Shown here: in pieces, positions 7,151 to 12,381 of the stretch
Position numbering within the stretch: the stretch's first letter is position 1
Layout: every line of letters starts with the position of its first letter
Assembly (NCBI GenBank): GCA_005882415.1
Contig: VBAE01000238.1
Coordinates: 1 to 17,759, forward strand
DNA: 17,759 bases
From: Alphaproteobacteria bacterium
GTDB taxonomy: Bacteria; Pseudomonadota; Alphaproteobacteria; Sphingomonadales; Sphingomonadaceae
Reading direction: 5' to 3'
Translations under genes and position numbers: made by a program
Notes under the pieces: generated by a model
Database searches by the model: none
Told to the model about the DNA's origin: nothing
What the model saw: the letters and a program-made list of their open reading frames with translations, nothing else

Positions 7151-7175
7151 AGGGGTGTTATTTTATGCCACCCCT
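7151..7175. promoter_or_regulatory. 7-bp inverted repeat with AT-rich core upstream of the FixH-peroxidase operon
   Basis: AGGGGTG (7151-7157) and CACCCCT (7169-7175) are exact mirrors separated by the AT-rich TTATTTTATGC, which stands out in this GC-rich DNA. On the minus strand the core reads CATAAAATAA, a plausible -10 region about 75 nt upstream of the FixH-like start. A repressor or activator site around the promoter is the simplest reading. No good -35 is seen, so the promoter assignment is tentative. Confidence 0.4.
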
Positions 7176-7329
7176 CCATGGGGCGCCGGGGGAAAGAGCT
7201 AATCGACGGGCTCAGAGTGTCAGGCCCACTTTCGGGCCCGGTCATTTCCCCTTTCGCCTGCAAACGGGAGTAGCATCGTCCCCGTCCAGGCGCTTCCGCT
7301 CGAAGGCTGTGTTCTATATCTGTTCCCGA

Positions 7330-7650
7330 ATGGGATTCGCGCACCAGCAGCTTCGGGACAAGGCGCTCCTCGCGCTTGAGGAGATCGTGCAGGAGGCGCG
7401 CTACCGGCGGCCGCGCCGGTCGTTCGCACTCCGCTTCGCCCTCGCCTATCTCTGGGCCTATGCCGGCGGGAAGCGCGACCCGTTTGACGAGTTGTGGCGT
7501 GCGCTCGGGGCGCACAAGACGCTCTGGAGCTTGTCGGCCTGCGAGCGGGCGCTGTCGGAGATCTACCGCGCACTCGGCGTGGCGCGTGACGAGGAGGTGG
7601 CGAATCGGTTCTGGCGGATGAGGGCGGAGGAGGAGCGAGCCAATCCGTAA
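7330..7650 (+). CDS. Hypothetical protein, 106 aa, alpha-helical
   Basis: A 106-residue protein rich in Arg, Glu, Leu and Ala (MGFAHQQLRDKALLALEEI..., ending RMRAEEERANP), with a predicted all-helical character and no membrane segment, signal peptide or catalytic motif. Aromatic residues are well spread (FALRFALAYLWAYAGGKRDPFDELW), which supports real coding rather than a shadow frame. I do not recognise the family. The ATG at 7330 was chosen because similarity-like composition begins there. The frame is open further upstream (GTG at 7309), and no clear ribosome site is visible. A TATATC about 10 nt upstream could be a -10 element, giving a very short leader. It is convergent with the small zinc-site gene at 7690-7860. 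Confidence 0.6.
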   Translation: MGFAHQQLRDKALLALEEIVQEARYRRPRRSFALRFALAYLWAYAGGKRDPFDELWRALGAHKTLWSLSACERALSEIYRALGVARDEEVANRFWRMRAEEERANP

Positions 7651-7689
7651 GGGTGGCGGTGGCCGGGCGACCCCCCGGGCCTCCCACGC

Positions 7690-7860
7690 TCAATTCTCCG
7701 GCAGCCTCTCATGCCCCGGCTCTTCATGGTGGAACACGTCGCCTAAATTCCGTTTGTCCACCGCCTGTCCGCATCGCTTGCAGACGTAAAAGTGACGTCT
7801 TTCATCCGTGTGATCGGGGCCTTGGGACGAGAAGGTGTTGAGCTCGTCGCGGTCGGTCAT
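7690..7860 (-). CDS. Small hypothetical protein with Cys/His metal-site pattern (56 aa)
   Basis: A 56-residue frame from the ATG at 7860: MTDRDELNTF..., HFYVCKRCGQAVDKRNLG, DVFHHEEPGHERLPEN. The CxxC knuckle at residues 27-30, followed by HH at 44-45 and His50, resembles a small zinc ribbon with mixed Cys/His ligands. The protein is very polar and would be cytoplasmic. A longer in-frame reading exists upstream, but it passes through low-complexity sequence and the structured leader, so the short version is preferred. No family name can be given. It is convergent with the 106-aa gene, with a 39-nt gap. Confidence 0.6.
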   Translation of the reverse strand: MTDRDELNTFSSQGPDHTDERRHFYVCKRCGQAVDKRNLGDVFHHEEPGHERLPEN

Positions 7861-8395
7861 CGCTAGAGGTGGCGGACCAGAGTGGCGTGCCGCAGCTTGT
7901 CGCAGGCGGCGCGCGTGGGGGCTCTGGGGTAATCCCGAGGCTGGCGAAGCGGCGGAGGCATGGCAGCGGAGTCGAACGAGGCTGGAGGCAAGCCGTTCCT
8001 CCTCGATTTGCCCGATGCGCGCCAGTAGGATTTCCAGCTGAGCGTCTGGCCCAGTCTGCCTGGCTCCAGAGCTTGTGGCGAATCCACGCGCTGGCGCCGG
8101 CTCCGACCGCCTGCGTTCGCGACAGCCCGGTGAGGCAACTAGCAGTCCAGGGATGTTGCCGCGGCGCATGCGCCTCCGAGGGTGAGGGGGCGGCCGTTCG
8201 GCGCGAGAGGCGCCCTGGCCCGCTGCGGCGCGTCCGCAACCCGCCGGCTCTCGGCCCGTGTTGCCCTTCGGGCTGCCCGCGCCGGCCTCGGCCGGGGGTG
8301 ATCCGCGCGTGCCGCGCGGTGCGGACTTGCCCATGCGACGGGCCCGGTGGCGCGTGGCGCCGGACGGTCCGGCTCCCGATCACCGGAGACACGAC
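7861..8395 (+). other. Gene-poor 535-nt stretch with a structured GC-rich leader for the DUF2493 gene
   Basis: I see no convincing gene here. Minus-strand open frames (for example ending at 7863) have low-complexity translations. The right half is dense in perfect stem-loops: GGCGC/GCGCC (8200-8214), CCGGCC/GGCCGG (8282-8295), CCGCGCG/CGCGCGG (8303-8319) and GGCGC/GCGCC (8349-8361). A DNA palindrome CCGGACGGTCCGG follows at 8360-8372. They precede the GGAGA ribosome site of the DUF2493 gene. A long, highly structured 5' untranslated RNA is likely. Confidence 0.45.
8222..8289 (+). repeat. Leader repeat, copy A (upstream of DUF2493 gene)
   Basis: Positions 8251-8289 (39 nt, starting TCGGCCCGTGTTGCCCTTCG) are identical to 10765-10803. 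Weaker similarity extends left to 8222 (shared GCTGCGGCG and GCAACCCGC blocks). The repeat ends 106 nt before the start codon at 8396. The matching copy ends 108 nt before the ssb start, so position as well as sequence is conserved. Confidence 0.85.
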
Positions 8396-9358
8396 ATGCG
8401 CACCACTCTTGCAAACCAGCTTGCCCAGCTCGAGCTCGGCCATCTCTCGGTCCAGAGGCCCCCCTCGGAGACCTCATGCGAACTTCCCCCTGACGAGGCG
8501 GTGGAGCAGACCCTGCAGGCGGTCTGGTCGGACCTGTTCACGCTCTTCCCGGACACCGCTCTGGAGGAAGACGCCGAGGAAATCGGCTGGGGGCTCGTCA
8601 ACCTGTTCCACCGTGCAGCGGCAAAGCGCGCTGCGCAGATCGACCGGGCCACCGACGAGATCCGCTGCCTACTGGCCTCCGCCGACGGGTCCGAGGTTCA
8701 TGCCTCGGAGCTCGAGAACCAGGTCGCCCGTGCGCAGGCGGCGGAGGCGGCGATGCTGGGGCTGGAGAGCCTTCGCGAGGTGGCGGCGAGCCTCTACCTC
8801 AACGAGACCGGCTCGTCCTGGAGGCCGGCCGGCGGGTCCCGCCTCAGCCATTCCGCAAAGCTGACCTCCGCGGTCGTCGATGGGCGCGCGTTCCTTCGCG
8901 CCCGCGCCGAGAGCCGGCGCAAGGCGGTCATGCCCGAGGGGACGCCGGTCGTGTTCGCCGCCGGGCGGCTGTCCTTTCCAACCGATTCCGAGGCCAAGAG
9001 CTTCGCCGGCAACGTCTGGGACACTCTCGACCGGGTGCGCGAGCGGGTCGCGGACCTGGTGCTCGTCCATGGCGGCGACAGCAAGGGTGCCGACCGGCTG
9101 GCGGCCTCCTGGGCCGAGCAGCGCAAGGTCCCGCAGGTCGCTTTCAGCCTCGAACGGCGGCTCGGTCAGCGCGCGGGGTTCCGCCGGAACGAGCAGTTTC
9201 TCTCGCTCAATCCGCGCTGCGTCGTGGCGTTCGCGGGCAGCGGCGTCGTCGAACGCCTGGTCATCCAGGCCAAGGAGCAGGGGGTCGCCGTCGTCGACCG
9301 GCGCGGTCCCCTGGGCACCAATCCCAGGCGTGCGGCGCGCGAGGCTGCCGCGGCCTAG
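8396..9358 (+). CDS. DUF2493 (SLOG/YspA-like) domain protein
   Basis: A 320-residue protein. The N-terminal ~180 residues are helical, without a recognised domain (LNETGSSWRPAGGSRLSHSAKLTSAVVDGRAFLRAR near the end). Residues ~185-302 match the DUF2493 part of the SLOG superfamily. They show a beta strand VVFAAGRL, the glycine motif LVHGGDSKGADRLAASWA, then RRNEQFLSLNPRCVVAFAGSG. SLOG domains bind nucleotides or related ligands and occur in mobile elements and defence loci. The ATG at 8396 has GGAGA about 7 nt upstream. The gene follows a long structured leader and precedes a sigma region 4-like gene. Such genes recur in sphingomonad conjugative elements; their role is not known. Confidence 0.85.
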   Translation: MRTTLANQLAQLELGHLSVQRPPSETSCELPPDEAVEQTLQAVWSDLFTLFPDTALEEDAEEIGWGLVNLFHRAAAKRAAQIDRATDEIRCLLASADGSEVHASELENQVARAQAAEAAMLGLESLREVAASLYLNETGSSWRPAGGSRLSHSAKLTSAVVDGRAFLRARAESRRKAVMPEGTPVVFAAGRLSFPTDSEAKSFAGNVWDTLDRVRERVADLVLVHGGDSKGADRLAASWAEQRKVPQVAFSLERRLGQRAGFRRNEQFLSLNPRCVVAFAGSGVVERLVIQAKEQGVAVVDRRGPLGTNPRRAAREAAAA

Positions 9359-9365
9359 CCGCCTC

Positions 9366-9390
9366 GGACCGGGCCGGCTCCGGCCGGTCC
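9366..9390 (+). terminator. Stem-loop after DUF2493 gene
   Basis: GGACCGGGCCGG pairs with CCGGCCGGTCC across a CT loop with one bulged G, directly after the stop codon. The downstream GGTTCTCC is only slightly T-rich. It may be an attenuating or 3'-end hairpin rather than a full intrinsic terminator, since the sigma-like gene follows on the same strand. Confidence 0.4.
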
Positions 9391-9496
9391 GGTTCTCCTG
9401 GACCGTCGAGAGGAGAGGCGGCGGCATGGGCCGGCGGAGGTGCAGGCGCGTCGCTTTGACGCCCGCGGCCTCGCTCCGAGGAGAGGAACGCCCGCG

Positions 9497-9736
9497 ATGT
9501 CCGACACGCCCGAGCCCGCTCAGCTTCGCCGGTTCGAGGAGGCCATGAAGAATATTCCGAAGCTTCAGCGGGAGATCTTCATGGCTCACCGGCTGGACGA
9601 TTCGTCCTACGAGGAGATCGCCCGGCGCACCGGTCTCTCCGTCCGCCAGGTCGAGCGTCACATGGCGGAGGCCCTCTACAAGCTGGCGAAACAGCTGGGC
9701 GGCCGCAAGCTCAGCTGGTGGGAGCGCTGGTTCTGA
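9497..9736 (+). CDS. Stand-alone sigma-70 region 4-like DNA-binding protein (79 aa)
   Basis: A 79-residue protein. Residues ~12-65 read FEEAMKNIPKLQREIFMAHRLDDSSYEEIARRTGLSVRQVERHMAEALYKL, a sigma-70 region 4 helix-turn-helix. The recognition helix lies around LSVRQVERHMAEAL. Regions 1-3 are absent, so it cannot act as a full sigma factor. It could bind -35-like DNA or bridge an activator to RNA polymerase. The ATG at 9497 was chosen because it begins the conserved part and has GAGAGGA about 10 nt upstream. An in-frame upstream extension to 9440 adds arginine-rich sequence only. It lies between the DUF2493 and nucleotidyltransferase-HEPN genes, as in related mobile elements. Confidence 0.8.
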   Translation: MSDTPEPAQLRRFEEAMKNIPKLQREIFMAHRLDDSSYEEIARRTGLSVRQVERHMAEALYKLAKQLGGRKLSWWERWF

Positions 9737-9793
9737 CCTGCGAGGTCCGAGCACCCTCGCCAGAGTCCTCCCGACCCCTTAGGATCGAGCCCG

Positions 9794-10600
9794 ATGCGAA
9801 CCGATCTCGACCATCTTCCGCCGTCCAAGCAGCGCGAGCTCGAGCGCGCGGTGCAGCTACTGATGACCGAATTCGACGCGGTGACCGCTCGGGCGACGCA
9901 GCCCTGGCGGCGCAACGGCAAGATCTACAAGATCATCCTGTTCGGGAGCTACGCCCGGGACGATTGGGTGGACGAGCCGGAGAATGGCTACCAGTCGGAT
10001 TTCGACCTGCTGATCGTCGTCAGCCATGCCGACCTGACCGAGATTGCGGATTACTGGTACGTCGCGGAGGACAAGATCCTGCGCGATCCGGCGATCGGCC
10101 GACCCGTCAACATTATCGTCCATTCGCTTGACGAAGTGAACCATGCCTTGAAGCGCGGCGAGTATTTCTGGGTGGATATCGTTCGGGACGGGATCGCGTT
10201 GTACGAGCTGCCGCAGCATGAGCTGGCTGCGCCGATGCCCCTGACCCCCATAGACGCTCACGAGATGGCAGAGGGATACTTTGCGGACTGGATCGCAAAG
10301 GTGGATGATGCGATTGAGATCGGTGAGTTCTGCCTCGAAAAGAAGAAGTGGAAGGATGCGGCGTTCTCGCTGCACCAAGCAGCAGAGCGAGCTTACATCT
10401 GCTTCCTCCTAGTCCGAACGCTCTAGCGTCGTTTCGAGCTCCTGAAGCGCGCCTATGTCGAGGCTCGTTACTCGGCGAGCTACGCGATCGGCACCGCCGA
10501 TCTGCAGGCGCTGATGGCATCGGTTCGGCGGCTTCGCGACATCGTTGAAGCCGTCTCACGCGAGCGCCTGGACCACCTGAGGGCAGCAGCCGAAGTTTGA
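9794..10600 (+). pseudogene. Nucleotidyltransferase-HEPN fusion protein, interrupted by deletion and amber stop
   Basis: Codons 1-210 encode an MNT-type nucleotidyltransferase (KIILFGSYARDDWVDEP, SDFDLLIVV: the GS...DxD signature with Ser52, Asp69 and Asp71; then PVNIIVHS). The start of a HEPN domain follows (AEGYFADWIAKVDDAIEIGEFCL...AAFSLHQAAERAYICFLL). A TAG at 10424-10426 interrupts the frame. The same frame then continues as RRFELLKRAYVEARYSASYAIG to a TGA at 10598, which is the expected C-terminal HEPN part. About 30 residues that homologues carry between these parts (of the type YSP-SHN-KFLR...WPRD) are absent. A clean in-frame deletion whose junction creates TAG explains both facts. 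An active truncated 210-aa product cannot be excluded. Intact members are thought to act in toxin-antitoxin or defence roles. Confidence 0.78.
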
Positions 10601-10644
10601 GGCGCGTCCAGCCGGGGCGTTGGGCGTACGCGTAGAGTCTGCTA

Positions 10645-10670
10645 CTGGAGTCTGCCGAAGAGCACTCCAG
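10645..10670. promoter_or_regulatory. 7-bp inverted repeat upstream of ssb
   Basis: CTGGAGT (10645-10651) is mirrored by ACTCCAG (10664-10670), with a 12-nt spacer. The left arm overlaps the second of two GAGTCTGC direct repeats. It lies after the HEPN pseudogene and before the structured leader, so it is placed like an operator or the 3' hairpin of the upstream transcript. Confidence 0.35.
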
Positions 10671-10736
10671 GCCACACTGCTTCCTGTAAGAGAGCCGCCA
10701 GACCGCACCCATCTCCTTTCTCAGCCCTCTGGCGCG

Positions 10737-10803
10737 GCTGCGGCGGTGCGCAACCCGCGGCCGTTCGGCCCGTGTTGCCCTTCGGGCTGCCCGCGCCGGC
10801 CTC
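10737..10803 (+). repeat. Leader repeat, copy B (upstream of ssb)
   Basis: Positions 10765-10803 are identical to 8251-8289 over 39 nt, with weaker similarity extending left to 10737. The repeat ends 108 nt before the ssb start codon. See copy A for its pair. Confidence 0.85.
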
Positions 10804-10911
10804 CGTCCGGGGTCCCCTTCGGCTCCGCCTCCGGTGCGTCCCGCCGCTTCGCTCGCGCCCTGTTTCGGGCTGTCGACGGGGCGGTCCCGGCGACAGGACA
10901 GGAGACATTCA

Positions 10912-11334
10912 ATGACCAACACCGTTCTTCTCGTCGGCAATCTGGGCGCCGACCCCGAGCTCCGCTCGGCCAACAGCGGAACCGACATCGCCAGCTTCAG
11001 CCTCGGCACCAGCCGGCCGAAGCGCGACAGCGAGGGCAAGACCTACAAGGATGCGAGCGGCTTCACCGCCAAGGATACCGAGTGGCACCGCGTCACGTGC
11101 TTCAATGGCCTGGGCCGGATCATCGCTCAGCACGCGACCAAGGGCATGCTCGTCTCGGTGCGCGGCCGGCTTCACTACACCCGCTGGACCGACCGCGAGA
11201 ACATCGAGCGCTACGGCTGCGAGATCATCGCCGAGGATGTCCAGTTCCTGAGCCGACCCCGCCAGGGCGGCGGGTCTGAGCCGACCGGAACCGGCTCCTT
11301 CGACCAGGATCTGGACGACGATGTGCCCTTCTGA
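10912..11334 (+). CDS. ssb: Single-stranded DNA-binding protein
   Basis: A 140-residue SSB with the OB-fold start TNTVLLVGNLGADPELRSANSGTDIASFSLGTS, the central EWHRVTCFNGLGRIIAQHATKGMLVSVRGRLHYTRW, and the acidic C-terminal tail DQDLDDDVPF that recruits partner proteins. The start at 10912 has AGGAG at good spacing; an upstream in-frame extension is only leader sequence. The protein is shorter than typical chromosomal SSBs. It sits among mobile-element genes, so it is probably the element's own copy, coating single-stranded DNA during transfer or replication. A strong hairpin follows the gene. Confidence 0.95.
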   Translation: MTNTVLLVGNLGADPELRSANSGTDIASFSLGTSRPKRDSEGKTYKDASGFTAKDTEWHRVTCFNGLGRIIAQHATKGMLVSVRGRLHYTRWTDRENIERYGCEIIAEDVQFLSRPRQGGGSEPTGTGSFDQDLDDDVPF

Positions 11335-11346
11335 GGGCCGTCATGG

Positions 11347-11380
11347 GCCCCGGCGGCGCTGCCGCCGGGGCTCCTTTCCT
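11347..11380 (+). terminator. Intrinsic terminator-like hairpin after ssb
   Basis: GCCCCGGCGGC (11347-11357) pairs perfectly with GCCGCCGGGGC (11361-11371) over 11 bp with a 3-nt loop. TCCTTTCCT follows. It starts 13 nt after the ssb stop. The T-run is interrupted, so termination strength is uncertain. Confidence 0.65.
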
Positions 11381-11656
11381 GTGTTGGCACGGGAGAGAAT
11401 TGCCGTCCTCTGAGCTGACACGTTGCGCCTTTGGAGGAAGAGTGGAGGCGGCGGGGGAGGGGGTCTCGTCTCGTAGAGGCCCAGTGTGGCGGGCGGCGAA
11501 GCGGCCCTCAAGGATGCGCGGTCCCCCCAATTTGCTTCGCAAATCGGCTCCCCCGCGCCCCGCTTCGCGGTGCCTTCGGCATCCCTGACCGCCGCTCCGC
11601 CGCCCGCGCCTGAAGCTTCGTCTTCGATCGGAAGACGATGCTGAAGGAGACGGCAG
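11381..11656 (+). other. Leader region of the 115-aa hypothetical gene
   Basis: No gene is supported here. It holds a perfect hairpin ATTTGC/GCAAAT (11530-11544) and an 8-bp stem TCGTCTTC/GAAGACGA (11618-11638). The latter sits just before the AAGGAG ribosome site at 11644-11649. It is a structured leader like those of ssb and the DUF2493 gene but lacks their shared 39-nt repeat. Confidence 0.4.
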
Positions 11657-12004
11657 ATGAACATGACGACGACGATCGGACGGGGCTGCGATGCGGCAGT
11701 TGATGCGCTTCGGGCGGAGTTCGGAAGCGTTCTGGCGGAGCGGATTTTCGAGGCTGAGGCGCTCGATTTCCTGTGGGAGGCGCGGGTCCGGGAGCGCTAT
11801 CTTGGGGAGCAGATTGGTTGGGATTTGTGCGATGAAGATGCGTATCGGCAGCTCTCGCGCGTCGCGATTCTGAGCGTGCTGGAAGGCAGCTGGTACACCG
11901 GAACGTGCCTGGTTGATGGCCAAGGAGTGGCGGTGGAGCTGCTTTGGAAGCGGCGTTTTGCATCGCGCGGAGAGGCTGAATTCGAGCTGCTTCGGGCGCG
12001 ATAA
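11657..12004 (+). CDS. Hypothetical protein, 115 aa
   Basis: A 115-residue acidic-to-neutral protein: MNMTTTIGRGCDAAVDALRAEF..., RIFEAEALDFLWEARVRERYLGEQIGWD, ILSVLEGSWYTGTCLVDGQGVAVELLWKRRF. The last part looks like a small beta-rich domain after helices. No motif, signal peptide or membrane segment is seen. The AAGGAG site 8 nt upstream and normal amino acid composition support coding. From memory, similar unnamed proteins occur near ssb and relaxase genes of sphingomonad mobile elements. Function is unknown. Confidence 0.72.
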   Translation: MNMTTTIGRGCDAAVDALRAEFGSVLAERIFEAEALDFLWEARVRERYLGEQIGWDLCDEDAYRQLSRVAILSVLEGSWYTGTCLVDGQGVAVELLWKRRFASRGEAEFELLRAR

Positions 12005-12381
12005 CGGCTTCGAACCGGTTCTGGCGGGGGCGGCGCGGCAGCGTCGCTCCCGCATTCCTTGTGCTCGCCAGGGTGCATTTCGGGCCAGCAGGGGCGGACG
12101 TGCACACGGGTCCCAGAGCATCCATGGGGGGATGAGCTGAATACGTAGGCGTCGGAGGGAGACAGAAGGGAGCAGGGGAAGGCAAGATAAAGCGGATTTC
12201 GGCTCGTCGCAGAAATGCCGCTAAGTATTTGTCTGCACATCTTTTTTTGGAGAGACAGTTTGTCTCTGGGCCTCTTCGGCAGAGAGACTGACCCGCCCCT
12301 TCGACGCACGAAGCGGCAGATTTCCGCCGTTCGTTCGCGAGACACTTTAGCCGTGTTCGGTGCTGGCGCATATCCTTCCGG
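12005..12381. other. Gene-poor, partly AT-rich stretch before the relaxase; possible oriT region
   Basis: No gene is supported. Positions 12180-12260 are visibly less GC-rich than their surroundings and include a T7 run at 12242-12248. The stretch contains a perfect hairpin AGAGACA-GTT-TGTCTCT (12251-12267), a TTTGTCT direct repeat (12228-12234 and 12259-12265), and an imperfect inverted repeat near 12310-12335. Origins of transfer often lie directly upstream of the relaxase gene and contain such repeats. No known nic sequence was recognised, so the oriT reading is inference. Confidence 0.35.
12251..12267. repeat. Perfect 7-bp inverted repeat upstream of relaxase
   Basis: AGAGACA and TGTCTCT are exact mirrors around a 3-nt GTT loop, next to a T7 run. 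It could be a transfer-origin hairpin, a promoter-proximal operator or a terminator-like stem. Confidence 0.5.

Larger units (their letters stand above)
10601..10911 (+). other. Structured leader region of ssb
   Basis: No gene is supported in these 311 nt. They contain a direct repeat GAGTCTGC (10635-10642 and 10648-10655), a 7-bp inverted repeat, a GGCC/GGCC stem-loop at 10759-10770, leader repeat copy B, and further GC-rich stems. The region ends in the AGGAG ribosome site of ssb. A long structured 5' untranslated RNA is likely. Confidence 0.45.

Noticed and set aside
7861..8130. tRNA or integrase attachment site at the border of the mobile block
   Set aside because: No cloverleaf could be assembled by eye and no direct repeat marking attL/attR was found within the window.
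7863..8138. Minus-strand 91-codon frame ending 3 nt before the small zinc-site gene
   Set aside because: Despite the tempting position, the translation is low-complexity and no domain is seen. It also enters the structured leader region. Not supported.
9426..9548. Mini-ORF (ATG 9426) overlapping the start of the sigma-like gene, with a GAGAGGAGAG site
   Set aside because: Its product is arginine-rich and most of it overlaps the sigma-like coding sequence in another frame. There is too little evidence for a leader peptide.
8160..10810. CRISPR-like array suggested by the repeated leader sequence
   Set aside because: There are only two copies 2.5 kb apart, with genes between them, no regular spacers and no cas genes.
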